This document shows, piece by piece, positions 25,393 through 34,648 of a DNA stretch of 64,000 nt. Where the stretch lies: contig NZ_FOVU01000003.1 of NCBI RefSeq assembly GCF_900115265.1, positions 372,001 to 436,000 of the forward strand, in the 5' to 3' direction. The translations under genes and the position numbers were made by a program. Every line of letters starts with the position of its first letter. Position 1 is the stretch's first letter. Below the pieces are notes generated by a model that was given only the letters and a program-made list of their open reading frames with translations, searched no databases and had not been told where the DNA came from. This DNA comes from Bradyrhizobium sp. Ghvi (GTDB lineage: Bacteria > Pseudomonadota > Alphaproteobacteria > Rhizobiales > Xanthobacteraceae).

Positions 25393-26049
25393 ATGATGAA
25401 GGTGCTATCGGTCGAGCCGACCATCGATCCTTCCGCGAAGCTGCACGAGACGCGGCTTGGCGCTTACACCGAGGTCGGCGCGCGCACGATCCTGCATGAA
25501 GTGACGATGGGCGATTACTCCTATGTCGTCAACGACGCGCAGATCACCTACACGACTATCGGAAAGTTCTGCTCGATCGCGGCGATGACCCGCATCAATC
25601 CCGGCAATCATCCGATGCACCGCGCCACGCAGGCGCATTTCACCTACCGCTCCAGTGCTTACTTCCCGGGCGAGAGCGATGACACCGAGTTCTTTGACTG
25701 GCGGCGCCAGCATCACATCCATATCGGCCATGACGTCTGGATCGGCCATGGCGCGATCGTGCTGCCTGGCCGCAACATCGGCACCGGCGCGGTGATCGCG
25801 GCCGGCGCCATCGTTACCAAGGACGTGCCGGCCTACACCATCGTCGCCGGCAATCCGGCGCGCATCGTTCGGCGCCGGTTCTCGGAGGAGATTGCCGGCC
25901 GGCTCGCGGAGCTTGCCTGGTGGGACTGGGATCACGACAAATTGCGTGAAGCACTGCCCAATTTCCGCAAGCTCTCGATTAAAGATTTCCTGACCACGTA
26001 CGAAGCAGGAGCAAGCTCCTCCTCCAGCAAACGAAGCGCGGTCGCGTGA
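25393..26049 (+). CDS. Hexapeptide-repeat acyltransferase of the phosphonate locus
   Basis: 218 residues with left-handed beta-helix repeats ([52 protein letters not shown] in two parts, [16 protein letters not shown]) typical of xenobiotic-acetyltransferase-like enzymes; the active-site His is in NPGNHPMH. It fits the transferase family repeatedly found in phosphonate clusters (TIGR03308 type). It may acetylate aminophosphonates as PhnO does in E. coli, but that is inference. Starts at ATG 25393 (or 25396); its stop overlaps the next start (GTGA). Confidence 0.88.
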   Translation: MMKVLSVEPTIDPSAKLHETRLGAYTEVGARTILHEVTMGDYSYVVNDAQITYTTIGKFCSIAAMTRINPGNHPMHRATQAHFTYRSSAYFPGESDDTEFFDWRRQHHIHIGHDVWIGHGAIVLPGRNIGTGAVIAAGAIVTKDVPAYTIVAGNPARIVRRRFSEEIAGRLAELAWWDWDHDKLREALPNFRKLSIKDFLTTYEAGASSSSSKRSAVA

Positions 26050-27239
26050 CAGACATTTTCCTTGAAGGCGGCCGAACCCTGATCGGCTCCGAGCTCGTCG
26101 AAACCTCGCTCGCGGTGTCCCGTACCGACATTGCTGAGATCGATGGGCCTCGCGGCCGTGCGCGGCTCGCGATCGATGCACGCAATCTGCTAGTGCTGCC
26201 CGGCATCGTGGACCTGCACGGCGATGCCTTCGAGCGGCAGATGATGCCGCGTGCTGGCGTCGATTTCCCGATCGACGTGGCGCTGGCCGAGACTGACCGC
26301 CAGGTCATCAGCAACGGCATCACCACGGTATTTCACGCCACGACCTGGTCGTGGGAGCCCGGCTTGCGCAGCGGCGACAATGCACGACGCCTTCTCGAGG
26401 CGATCGAGCGGCAGCGTCCGCATTTCGCCGCCGACACCCGCTTCCATTTGCGCCACGAGACCTACAATCTCGATGCAGAGGACGAGATCGGCCAATGGCT
26501 CGCCGAGGGGCGCGTCGACCTGTTCGCCTTCAACGATCACATGGACGGCACCGTCGCCGACATGGCCAAGCCGCGCAAGCGCAACCGCATGGTGGAGCGC
26601 ACCGGCTTGTCGAGCGAGGAGTTCGACACGCTCGTGGCACATATCATCTCGCGCGCCGGCGGTGTTCCGGCGTCGATCAATCGACTCGCAACCGTTGCTC
26701 GCACAGCCGGGGTGCGGATGCTCTCGCATGATGATGCGACGCCGGAGATGCGGCGGAATTTTCGCGCCATGGGCGTGACACTCGCCGAGTTTCCAATCAA
26801 TGAGGCGACGGCGCGCGAAGCCGCGGTCCATGGTGACGCGATCGTCTACGGCGCACCGAATGTCGTGCGCGGCGGCAGCCACACCGGCTGGACCGACGCA
26901 TCTGACATGATCGCGAAGGGACTCTGCACGGTGCTGGCCTCGGATTATTACTATCCGGCACCGCTGCTCGCCGCGTTCCGTCTTGCCGCAGACGGCGTGT
27001 TGCCGCTTAACCAAGCGTGGCAGTTGATCTCGTCGGCGCCAGCGCAAGCCACCGGCCTGACCGATCGTGGCACGCTCGCTCCGGGCCATCGCGCCGACAT
27101 CCTGCTCGTCGAAGACAGCGCCCCGTTGCGGCCTCGCCTGGTCGCGGTGATATCGGCCGGAAAGCTCGTGCATCTGACCGATGCAACGCGGCTGCTCGGG
27201 ACGGCAACAATGCCGCACGAGACTGTCGTTGCGGCATAA
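26046..27239 (+). CDS. Second PhnM-like amidohydrolase
   Basis: 397 residues from a GTG that overlaps the acyltransferase stop. It shares PhnM blocks ([52 protein letters not shown]) but differs elsewhere: the first metal motif reads [15 protein letters not shown] where the copy at 14868 has HTDHLEAHYVPRP, and LSSDY is LASDY. It belongs to the PhnM-type diphosphatases that accompany DUF1045 genes in alphaproteobacteria. It may act on the same ribosyl triphosphate or on a related phosphonate ester. Confidence 0.9.
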   Translation: MTDIFLEGGRTLIGSELVETSLAVSRTDIAEIDGPRGRARLAIDARNLLVLPGIVDLHGDAFERQMMPRAGVDFPIDVALAETDRQVISNGITTVFHATTWSWEPGLRSGDNARRLLEAIERQRPHFAADTRFHLRHETYNLDAEDEIGQWLAEGRVDLFAFNDHMDGTVADMAKPRKRNRMVERTGLSSEEFDTLVAHIISRAGGVPASINRLATVARTAGVRMLSHDDATPEMRRNFRAMGVTLAEFPINEATAREAAVHGDAIVYGAPNVVRGGSHTGWTDASDMIAKGLCTVLASDYYYPAPLLAAFRLAADGVLPLNQAWQLISSAPAQATGLTDRGTLAPGHRADILLVEDSAPLRPRLVAVISAGKLVHLTDATRLLGTATMPHETVVAA

Positions 27240-27257
27240 TTTGGTTATGCTGCGACG

Positions 27258-27956
27258 ATGACTGGTTTTCCCCGCTACGCGATCTACTTCGCCGCCGGTG
27301 CCGACAGCGCGCTCACCCGCTTCGGCGCCGAGCTGCTGGGCTATGAGGCTTACACCGGGGACGAGGTCCCGTTTGCGGATGAGGCGTTGCGCATCGCGCC
27401 GGACTGGCGCGATATCACTGCCGATCCCCGCAAATACGGATTTCACGGTACGTTGAAGGCTCCGATGGCCCTGGCATCAGGCAGGACCGAGGCCGAGCTC
27501 GTGACCGCGTGCGCGACATTTGCCGGCAAGGTACGGCCGATTCCGACGATCCCGCCGATCGTCGACGCCATCAGCGGCTTCCTTGCCATCATCCCCGCTG
27601 AACCTGTCGACGCTCTCCAGCAACTGGCCGCCGATTGCGTACGCGATTTCGATTGCTTCCGCCCGCCCTTGACGGCGGAAGACCGCGCCCGGCGCAAACC
27701 CGAAAAGCTTAGCGAGCGCCAGCGCGAATATCTCGATCGCTGGGGCTACCCTTACGTGCTGGAAGAATTCCGCTTCCACATGACGCTGACGGGACGGCTG
27801 GATGCGGAGCGGCGCGCACCTATCCTGGAGATGCTGCGCAGGCGATTTGCGGCACTGAGGCTCGATACGCTCGAGATCGATCGCATCACGCTGTTCAAGC
27901 AGGACGACGCGAAGGTACGCTTCCGCATCATTGGTGAGTGGAAGCTGGTGAATTAG
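27258..27956 (+). CDS. DUF1045 / 2H phosphoesterase-like phosphonate-locus protein
   Basis: 232 residues. Two H-x-T motifs, KYGFHGTLKAP (about residue 61) and FRFHMTLTGRL (about residue 174), are the signature of 2H phosphoesterases, which open 2',3'- or other cyclic phosphates. The family is known as a putative phosphonate metabolism protein (TIGR03223/DUF1045). It begins 18 bp after the second phnM-like gene. C-P lyase yields a 1,2-cyclic ribose phosphate that PhnP normally opens; no phnP is visible in the window, so this protein is a candidate for that step (inference). Confidence 0.88.
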   Translation: MTGFPRYAIYFAAGADSALTRFGAELLGYEAYTGDEVPFADEALRIAPDWRDITADPRKYGFHGTLKAPMALASGRTEAELVTACATFAGKVRPIPTIPPIVDAISGFLAIIPAEPVDALQQLAADCVRDFDCFRPPLTAEDRARRKPEKLSERQREYLDRWGYPYVLEEFRFHMTLTGRLDAERRAPILEMLRRRFAALRLDTLEIDRITLFKQDDAKVRFRIIGEWKLVN

Positions 27957-27979
27957 CCGGGAGCTCGCACGTCACACGC

Positions 27980-28066
27980 GTCGTTGCGAGCGGAGCGAAG
28001 CAATCCAGTCTTTCTCCGGTGGGAGCAGTCTGGATTGCTTCGTCGCGAGAGCTCCTCGCAATGACG
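27980..28066. repeat. Palindromic intergenic repeat (CATTGCGAGGAGC type)
   Basis: TCGTTGCGAGCGGAGCGAAG and CAATCCAG (27981-28008) are mirrored by CTGGATTGCTTCG..GCTCCTCGCAATGACG (28030-28066) around a 21-bp centre. It separates the convergent DUF1045 and DapA-like genes and can form a long hairpin. Confidence 0.75.
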
Positions 28067-28076
28067 GCGGAGAGAG

Positions 28077-29015
28077 TTACCTCCCCCACCGCAGCGCCAG
28101 CGCGTCGCGCTCCTTGGCCAGTTCCAGCAGCCCGGCGCGCGTCGCCGGATGCAGCGGTTGCAACGGATGGCGGACCGCATCTGACTTGATCACGCCGCCG
28201 GCCTGCATCATCGCCTTGCAGGCGATCAGGCCACATTGGCGGTTCTCGTAGTTGATCAGTGGCAGCCAGCGCTCATAGGCGGCCTTCGCCTTCTCGCGAT
28301 CGCCGGCGAAATAGGGATCGATGATCTGCCTGATACCGTCGGGATAGCCGCCGCCGGTCATCGCGCCGGTGGCGCCGGCATCGAGATCGGCCATCAGCGT
28401 GATCGCTTCCTCGCCGTCCCAGGGACCCTCGATCGCGCTGCCGCCGGCCTCGATCAGGCTGCGCAGCTTTGACGCCGCGCCTGCGACCTCGATCTTGAAA
28501 TAGCGAATGTTGGAAAACTCGCGTGCCAGCCGCGCCAGCAGCTCGACCGACAGCGGCGTACCCGCGACCGGCGCGTCCTGGATCATGACGGGAATGTTGA
28601 TCGCGCCCGAGAGCACCTTGAAGAATTCGACGATGCCTTTTTCAGGCACCCGGAAGGTCGCACCGTGATAGGGCGGCATGACCATGACCATGGCCGCACC
28701 GGCGGCCTCGGCCTGCCGGCTGCGCGCCGCGCACACGGCCGAGCTGAAATGGGTGGTGGTGACGATCACGGGCACGCGGCCCGCGACCTGCTCCAGCACC
28801 GCATGCATCACGCTCTCGCGCTCGGCGTCGGTCAGCACGAATTGCTCGGAGAAATTGGCAAGGATGCAGATACCGTGCGATCCGGCATCGATCATGAAAT
28901 CGATGCAGCGGCGCTGGCCCTCGAGGTCGAGCTCCCCGCGCTCGTCGAAGATGGTGGGCGCGACGGGGAACACGCCGCGATAGGGGCGCTGGGCCTTGTG
29001 AGGGGTGACCGGCAT
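28077..29015 (-). CDS. DapA-superfamily lyase/aldolase, not canonical DapA
   Basis: 312 residues, a TIM-barrel Schiff-base enzyme of the DHDPS/N-acetylneuraminate lyase family. The Schiff-base lysine is in RYFKIEVAG (Lys 174). The catalytic tyrosine segment of DapA (YNVP) reads IQDAP here, and the substrate motif GTTGE is replaced (ILANFSEQF), so lysine synthesis is unlikely; a pyruvate-dependent aldolase or sugar-acid dehydratase fits better. ATG 29015 has a GGAGA upstream. Monocistronic by spacing. Confidence 0.9.
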   Translation of the reverse strand: MPVTPHKAQRPYRGVFPVAPTIFDERGELDLEGQRRCIDFMIDAGSHGICILANFSEQFVLTDAERESVMHAVLEQVAGRVPVIVTTTHFSSAVCAARSRQAEAAGAAMVMVMPPYHGATFRVPEKGIVEFFKVLSGAINIPVMIQDAPVAGTPLSVELLARLAREFSNIRYFKIEVAGAASKLRSLIEAGGSAIEGPWDGEEAITLMADLDAGATGAMTGGGYPDGIRQIIDPYFAGDREKAKAAYERWLPLINYENRQCGLIACKAMMQAGGVIKSDAVRHPLQPLHPATRAGLLELAKERDALALRWGR

Positions 29016-29150
29016 CGAAGATATCTCCCTGGAGTCCTGTCGCTTGTCATGATGCGCCAGCAAGGCACGTCAGACCATGGTACCGCTACCATTTACAGGG
29101 CGGACGCGCGCGCGGCAATGCCGATCCGCGCCGTTGAACAGGGGTGGAAC

Positions 29151-31232
29151 CTAGGCGGTCTTCACCGCGCCAAGGAAACCTTCGACCGCGACACGGAGAC
29201 GGTCGGCGTCGGCCGACATCTTGGTCACGGACTGGGATAGCACCGTCCCGGCATTGCCGGTTTCCTGGTTGAGCTTGGCGACACTGCCAATGGTGTCGGT
29301 GACCTCGCGCGTGCCCTGGGCGGCCTGCTGGAAGTTGCGCGAGATCTCGGTGGTGGCTGCGCGCTGCTGTTCGACGGCGGCCGCGATCGCGGTCATCTTC
29401 TCGTCGATGCCGCTGATGGCCCCCCCGATCGCGCGGATCGCGGCAACAGCCTGGCCGGTCGCGCCCTGGATCTCCTCGACCTGGCGCGAGATCTCTTCGG
29501 TGGCCGTCGCCGTCTGCGACGCGAGGCTCTTGACCTCGCCCGCGACCACGGCGAAACCGCGGCCGGCCTCGCCGGCGCGGGCAGCCTCGATAGTGGCGTT
29601 CAGCGCGAGCAGGTTGGTCTGGCCCGCGATGGCGTGGATCATCTTCACGACTTCGCTGATGCGGCCTGCGGTCTGATCGAGGATCTCGACGGTCGCGTTG
29701 GTCTGCTCGGCCTGCGCCACGGCCTCACGGGCCTCGCGCGCGCTCGACTGCACCTGGGCAGAGATCTCGCCGACGGAGGCCGAGAGCTCCTCGGTCGCAG
29801 CCGCTATGGTCTCGAGATTATTGGTCGCCTGCTCGGCAGCGGACGAGACTGCGGAGGTCTGGCTGCTCGATTCCGACACCAGCGAGCGCACATCGGTCGC
29901 GGTGGCATCGAGCTCCTTCGCCGACGCGGCGACGCTCTCGATCACAGCCTGCACCGTATCGTCAAAGCTGCGACAGGCGGCATCAACCGTACCCGAACGG
30001 GCGAGTTGCAATGCCTGCTGCGATTCGCGCTCCTGGCCGAGACGTTCCGCGGTGGCCGCGCTCTCGCGCAGGCTTTCGAGCGCGGCAGCCATGGTGCCGA
30101 ACTCGTCGGGATATCGGGATTGCGGAACCGCCGTGGCATAGTCACGGGCGCTGATACGGGCGATCGCATCGAGGATGGCCCGCACCGGGCGCATGAGACG
30201 ATTCCGCACGACATAGACGCCGGCCAAGGTCACGGCGAGCGCCAGCAGGAAGGCGAGCGACTGGACCACGAGATTGGTCAGCGCCTTCGCCTGCACCGTT
30301 TCCGCCCGCGCGATCGACTGGTCCAGCGCCTTGTTCGCGACGGCCACGATAGGCGCGAACGGCGACTGGCACAGCGCGTTCCAATCCGAAGCGGCCATGG
30401 CCGGCTTGCCGCTGCCGTCAAAATTCTTGGTGATCTCCCCGATCTGCTTGAGAGCGCCGTCGGTCTTGGCGCGCGCCTCCTTGGCGGCGCTGATCAGCTC
30501 CGCGGCCACGTCGGGCGAGGCCAAAAGCTCGTCCATGCCGGACCAGCCGGAACTGATGGTGCCGTCCCATTGCGCCAGCGTGCGCTTCTGATTGTCGTCG
30601 AGCGGCTTGCTGCTATTGACGTTCGAGCGCAATGTCGAACAATGGATTCCGTAGCGGTCGCGCACCTGCCAGGCGAGACGACGGACCTGGATCATGCGGG
30701 CAATGAAGGGGTCGTCCATCCAGGCGCGGTTCGACACCGCCGTGGAGGCGAGGTTCGCCGTCTCGATGACCTTGGTGACGGCGTCGTACCAGGAATTGGT
30801 CCGCTCGATCTTGCGCTCGGCACGCGGACGCTTGGCTTCGTCGTAGAACAACTGGAATTGCGGCGCGGCCTCACCCCAGCGCTGCTTCAGCGTGCTGGCA
30901 AGCTCGTCGCGCCGAGCGAAGTTGACGCTGGCCATCGCGGCGCTGACGCCATCAAAGCCGCCCTGCTCCGCTTTCTCCGCCTCAGCCAGCTTTGGGCGGG
31001 CGTCGTCGTCGCCGAGCAACGCACTCTGGGCGTCGCCGCGATTGTTGCGCAGGGACAGGACGCCATGGAAAATCGCCTTGTCGGCGGCGGCGAGTCGCGC
31101 GGTCTCGAGACTGTCGCTGTAGCGGCCGAACGCCCCGACCATCTGGATGGCCGTAGAGACCAGCGCACCGGCCGCCAGCAGGGCCATCAAGGTCAGGAGA
31201 AGCGAGCTTACCGATTTCTTAAAGAATGCCAT
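29151..31232 (-). CDS. Methyl-accepting chemotaxis protein
   Basis: 693 residues. An N-terminal helix (about 10-32) and a second near 320-342 bracket a 290-residue periplasmic domain of no named type that I recognise; then HAMP ([20 protein letters not shown]) and a signalling domain with the hairpin tip [33 protein letters not shown] read in parts. It would sense an unknown ligand and signal to CheA/CheW. No che genes are nearby, so it is an orphan receptor. Confidence 0.93.
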   Translation of the reverse strand: MAFFKKSVSSLLLTLMALLAAGALVSTAIQMVGAFGRYSDSLETARLAAADKAIFHGVLSLRNNRGDAQSALLGDDDARPKLAEAEKAEQGGFDGVSAAMASVNFARRDELASTLKQRWGEAAPQFQLFYDEAKRPRAERKIERTNSWYDAVTKVIETANLASTAVSNRAWMDDPFIARMIQVRRLAWQVRDRYGIHCSTLRSNVNSSKPLDDNQKRTLAQWDGTISSGWSGMDELLASPDVAAELISAAKEARAKTDGALKQIGEITKNFDGSGKPAMAASDWNALCQSPFAPIVAVANKALDQSIARAETVQAKALTNLVVQSLAFLLALAVTLAGVYVVRNRLMRPVRAILDAIARISARDYATAVPQSRYPDEFGTMAAALESLRESAATAERLGQERESQQALQLARSGTVDAACRSFDDTVQAVIESVAASAKELDATATDVRSLVSESSSQTSAVSSAAEQATNNLETIAAATEELSASVGEISAQVQSSAREAREAVAQAEQTNATVEILDQTAGRISEVVKMIHAIAGQTNLLALNATIEAARAGEAGRGFAVVAGEVKSLASQTATATEEISRQVEEIQGATGQAVAAIRAIGGAISGIDEKMTAIAAAVEQQRAATTEISRNFQQAAQGTREVTDTIGSVAKLNQETGNAGTVLSQSVTKMSADADRLRVAVEGFLGAVKTA

Positions 31233-31356
31233 GGGTCACAAGGGGCCTACGTTTAAAGCGTGGCCACCCTGCACCGCGACTTGCCAATGTTCCGTTAAGG
31301 TTGTTGTCAGACGCCGGAATTCTGGACTTCCCAACCCGTTGAGCAGGCTTCGGAGG

Positions 31357-32130
31357 TCACGAAACCTTGGTGAAATCGGGCGGACGCCGCTCGGCGAACG
31401 CGGTGAACGCCTCGCGCGCCTCGGCGGTGCGCAGACGCTGCGCAAACTGCTCGCCCTCGGCCAGCATCTGCGCGACCAGCGCCTCACCATTGCGCATCAG
31501 CTTCTTGGTCGCGGTGAGTGCCCCAGCCGGCTGGCGCGCGAGGCGCTGGGCGAGCGCAAGCGCCTCGGCATCGAGCTTGTCGAGCGGCACCACGCGGTTG
31601 GCGAGGCCCCATGCCAGCGCGGCCTTGGCGGAGACGGTCTCACCAAGCGCGAACATCTCGTAAGCGCGGGCATAACCGATGCGCGCCGGCATCAGCAAGC
31701 TCGAGGCCGCCTCCGGCACGAGAGCGAGACTGACGAAGGGCGTCGACAACAGGGTATCGTCGGCGAGCACCACGAGATCGCAGTGCAGGAGCATCGTGGT
31801 GCCGACGCCGACGGCGCGGCCCTGCACTGCTGCGATCAGCGGACGGCTGCAGCGCGCCAGCGACTGGATGAAACGGCCGACATTGCGGCTTCCTTCGGAC
31901 TTGCCTGACGCAACGGCTGCAAACTCGCCGACATCATTGCCGGCGGTGAACATGTCGCCCTCGCCGCGGATCAGCAGGACGCGCGTGGACGGATCGGACT
32001 CGGCGGAGTGGATGGTATCGGCGAGCTTGCCGTACATCGCGTCCGTCAGCGCATTCTTCTTGTCGGGGCGCGCCAGCGTGATCGTGAGAATGCCGTTTTT
32101 GTTCTTCTCAACTTGCACATGCTCGGTCAT
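31357..32130 (-). CDS. Enoyl-CoA hydratase/isomerase family protein
   Basis: 257 residues of the crotonase fold. Oxyanion-hole blocks FTAGNDVGEF and GRAVGVGTTMLLHCD are present; one catalytic Glu is visible in LVPEAASS, while the hydratase's other Glu position in the GxGxE region is not acidic, so isomerase or another crotonase activity is possible. The gene follows a MarR regulator by 12 bp on the same strand and is likely its target. Confidence 0.9.
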   Translation of the reverse strand: MTEHVQVEKNKNGILTITLARPDKKNALTDAMYGKLADTIHSAESDPSTRVLLIRGEGDMFTAGNDVGEFAAVASGKSEGSRNVGRFIQSLARCSRPLIAAVQGRAVGVGTTMLLHCDLVVLADDTLLSTPFVSLALVPEAASSLLMPARIGYARAYEMFALGETVSAKAALAWGLANRVVPLDKLDAEALALAQRLARQPAGALTATKKLMRNGEALVAQMLAEGEQFAQRLRTAEAREAFTAFAERRPPDFTKVS

Positions 32131-32142
32131 GGGTATCTCCTC

Positions 32143-32604
32143 TTATTCCTCTGGATCTCTTGTGGCGTCTCTTGGAAACTTCTCTTGAATGCTCGCCAGC
32201 CAGCGCGCGACGACGTCGATCTCGGCAGTGGTGAATCCCTCCGTCAGCGCGGCATTGACCGCAGCCGCATCGCTCTTCGCCTGCGCCAGCACATTGCGGC
32301 CTTTCGGCGTCAACCACACCCGCCAGGCGCGGCCGTCCTCGCGATCGGCCCGCCGTTCGACCAGTTTTGCCGCAGCGCTCCGATCGACCAGACCCGAAAT
32401 GCCGGCGGGCCCCATATCGAGCGCTGCGCCCGCCTCGCCCATGAGGACGCCGTCCTGCTTGCCGAGGATGAACAGCAGCCCCGCCTGCGCCGGCGTGACC
32501 TCGTTCTGCGGCCGCGCTGCCATCCAGCGCCGCAAACGTCGTTGCGCGACGTTCAGCAGATAGATCAGCCGGTGATGTCCCGCCTCGGACGATTTATTTC
32601 GCAT
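32143..32604 (-). CDS. MarR-family transcriptional regulator
   Basis: 153 residues with a winged helix: VTPAQAGLLFILGKQDGVLMGE, LDMGPAGISGLVDRSAAAKLVERRADREDGRAWRVWLTPKG in parts, the last being the wing with the typical DxRxxxVxLT pattern. The start ATG (32604-32602) lies inside an 18-bp perfect palindrome. It heads an operon with the enoyl-CoA hydratase gene; the inducer is probably an acyl- or aryl-CoA or its acid, which is inference. Confidence 0.92.
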   Translation of the reverse strand: MRNKSSEAGHHRLIYLLNVAQRRLRRWMAARPQNEVTPAQAGLLFILGKQDGVLMGEAGAALDMGPAGISGLVDRSAAAKLVERRADREDGRAWRVWLTPKGRNVLAQAKSDAAAVNAALTEGFTTAEIDVVARWLASIQEKFPRDATRDPEE

Positions 32605-32639
32605 GCGAAATAGATAGCCGAGGCGAATTGGATTGTCAA
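32595..32639 (-). promoter_or_regulatory. Promoter and operator of the MarR/enoyl-CoA hydratase operon
   Basis: On the minus strand TTGACA (32639-32634), a 17-bp spacer and TATCTA (32616-32611) form a promoter. The perfect palindrome TATTTCGCATGCGAAATA (32612-32595) begins at its -10 and contains the start codon. Transcription would begin at or next to the A of the ATG, so the mRNA is predicted to be leaderless and self-repressed by MarR. Confidence 0.7.
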
Positions 32640-32649
32640 AGGAGAGCCC

Positions 32650-33309
32650 CTAGGGCGATTTGGCGCGACAGCCGTCGAGGAAGAGGGCCGCGCAGGTCTG
32701 GACCCGGCGTTCGATCTGTTTGCGTGACGGCAGTGGCAGGCCGCCATAGATCGCCGCGCGCTGTGGCGCCGACGCCACCATGCCGATCAGCATGCCGGCG
32801 ACTTCCTCGGCATCGTCGATGACGATTCGCTTGCGCTTGACCTGAAGGCGCAGCCAGCCGGCAAGCGCCGTGGCGGTGCGGGCAATGCCGTTCGCGTAGA
32901 AATTTGCCGCGAGCTCGGGGAAGGTTGCGGATTGCTGTAGCACCATACGCTGCAACGCCACGACCTCAGGATCCAGCGCGAGATCGGCGCAGGCGATTAA
33001 CGCGGCGCGCAAGCCCGATTCGATATCGACGTCATCGCCGGCTTGGAGATCGACCGCAGAGAGCAGCCGCTCGAGCCTGTCTGCGCACATCGCCTCGAAC
33101 AGCGCAGCCTTGCCTGGGAACAGACGATAGAGCGTCCTGGTCGAGATGCCGGCGCGGCGCGCCAGCTCTTCGGTGCTGGTCGCGGCATATCCCTCCACCG
33201 CAAACATATGCCGCGCGGCTTCAAGGACGATTCGCGTCGTCTCCTCGTCGCTGCGCACCGGCGGACGTCCGCGCGGACGGACTTCGCTTTCCGATTTTGC
33301 CTGAGCCAT
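32650..33309 (-). CDS. TetR-family regulator, likely controlling the adjacent efflux pair
   Basis: 219 residues. HTH TSTEELARRAGISTRTLYRLF lies at about residues 44-64 after a basic N-terminus (RPRGRPPVRS); the C-terminal half resembles the AefR-like tetracyclin-repressor C-domain group. It is divergent from the HlyD/DHA2 pair across 91 bp containing the inverted repeat 33343-33367, the standard layout for a local efflux repressor. Confidence 0.92.
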   Translation of the reverse strand: MAQAKSESEVRPRGRPPVRSDEETTRIVLEAARHMFAVEGYAATSTEELARRAGISTRTLYRLFPGKAALFEAMCADRLERLLSAVDLQAGDDVDIESGLRAALIACADLALDPEVVALQRMVLQQSATFPELAANFYANGIARTATALAGWLRLQVKRKRIVIDDAEEVAGMLIGMVASAPQRAAIYGGLPLPSRKQIERRVQTCAALFLDGCRAKSP

Positions 33310-33342
33310 GTCTTTACATGATGCCTGTCATTCCATTGACAA

Positions 33343-33367
33343 TTCCAAAGCTAATCTCATTTTGGAA
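33343..33367. promoter_or_regulatory. Candidate TetR operator upstream of the efflux operon
   Basis: TTCCAAA (33343-33349) and TTTGGAA (33361-33367) are perfect 7-bp arms with an 11-bp spacer; the flanks TTGACAA and ATCGTCAA extend the symmetry imperfectly with a one-base slip. A TTGACA at 33336-33341 could be the -35 of the efflux genes, so the site would overlap their promoter. Confidence 0.45.
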
Positions 33368-33400
33368 ATCGTCAAGTTTCCTAAATCAGGGGAGCCGGCC

Positions 33401-34648
33401 ATGACCGTCCACACCACCCCATCCGCTGCCGCCGAAACCGCCCTCCCCGCGACGGCGCTGGAGGGCGTCTTGCCTAAGGCGTCAACAAGCACCGTCCGGA
33501 AAAAGCTCAATCTCCGCAAGCTCTTGCTGATGGGAGCCGCGGCCGTCGCCCTCGCCGGCGCGAGCTGGTACGGCTACGGTTACTGGACGGTCGGCCAGTA
33601 TCTCGTCTCGACCGATGATGCCTATGTGAAGGCTGACAACACCACCATCGCGCCGAAGGTCAGCGGCTATCTCAACGGGGTCCTCGTCGCCGATAACGAG
33701 CATGTGAAGGCAGGCCAGATGCTGGCGCGGATCGACGACCGCGACTTCAAGGTCGCGCTCGATCAGGCCAGGGCTGACGTTTCGGCAGCGAACGCCGCCA
33801 TCTCCAGCAAGGAAGCGCAGATCGAGGTGCAGCAGGCGGTGATCAAGGCCGCGCGCGCCACACTCGACGTCGATCAGGCCAACCTCACCTTCGCCGCACA
33901 AGACAACAAGCGCTACACCGATCTCGCCGCGACCGGCTCGGGCAGCGTGCAGAATGCGCAACAGGCGCAGTCACGCATCGCCTCTGCACAGGCAACGCTC
34001 GAACGCGACACTGCCAATCTCGCCTCGGCGCTCAAGCAGGTCGACCTGCTCAAGGCGGAGATCGTGCAAGCCACGGCGGCCGCGGCACGAGCGGAAGCCG
34101 TGCAGCACCAGGCCGAACTGAACCTCGGCTACACCACCGTCGTTTCGCCGATTGACGGCGTGGTGGGAAATCGGTCGTTGCGCGTCGGCCAGTTCGTGCA
34201 GGCAGGCACGCAGCTGATGTCGATCGTGCCGACGGATGCCGCTTATGTCGTCGCCAATTTCAAGGAAACGCAGCTGACCCATGTGAAGTCCGGCCAAGCC
34301 GTCGATATCGAGGTCGACATGTTCCCGGGCCAGGTCGTGCACGGCCACGTCGATTCCATCGCACCGGCCAGCGGCCAGGAGTTCGCCCTGCTGCCGCCCG
34401 ACAACGCCACCGGCAATTTCACCAAGGTGGTGCAGCGCATTCCCGTCAAGATCGCGCTCGACGACAAACACGGAGCTGCGATCGCGCTGCGCCCCGGCAT
34501 GTCCGTGATACCGACGATCGCAACACGTTCGACCGCGCCGACCGCGAACGCGGCCGATGCAGCTAAGGCCAAGCTCGTTTCCGGAGGGTCTTGCCATGTC
34601 AAACAGCCTTTCACCTTCGACACAAGCAACATCGGCCGCGACGTCTGA
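33401..34648 (+). CDS. HlyD/EmrA-type membrane fusion protein
   Basis: 415 residues. One membrane helix (about residues 38-60), then a biotinyl-lipoyl half (STDDAYVKADNTTIAPKVSGYL), a long alpha-helical hairpin (about 120-235) and the second half (VVSPIDGVVGNRSLRVGQFV), the EmrA order. It links the inner-membrane DHA2 pump to an outer-membrane channel for drug export. ATG 33401 has AGGGGAG upstream. The C-terminus overlaps the next gene by 53 bp, longer than usual. Confidence 0.93.
   Translation: MTVHTTPSAAAETALPATALEGVLPKASTSTVRKKLNLRKLLLMGAAAVALAGASWYGYGYWTVGQYLVSTDDAYVKADNTTIAPKVSGYLNGVLVADNEHVKAGQMLARIDDRDFKVALDQARADVSAANAAISSKEAQIEVQQAVIKAARATLDVDQANLTFAAQDNKRYTDLAATGSGSVQNAQQAQSRIASAQATLERDTANLASALKQVDLLKAEIVQATAAAARAEAVQHQAELNLGYTTVVSPIDGVVGNRSLRVGQFVQAGTQLMSIVPTDAAYVVANFKETQLTHVKSGQAVDIEVDMFPGQVVHGHVDSIAPASGQEFALLPPDNATGNFTKVVQRIPVKIALDDKHGAAIALRPGMSVIPTIATRSTAPTANAADAAKAKLVSGGSCHVKQPFTFDTSNIGRDV

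Noticed and set aside
29634..31256. 540-residue plus-strand open frame
   Set aside because: Antisense shadow of the chemotaxis receptor gene, whose HAMP and signalling motifs are clear.
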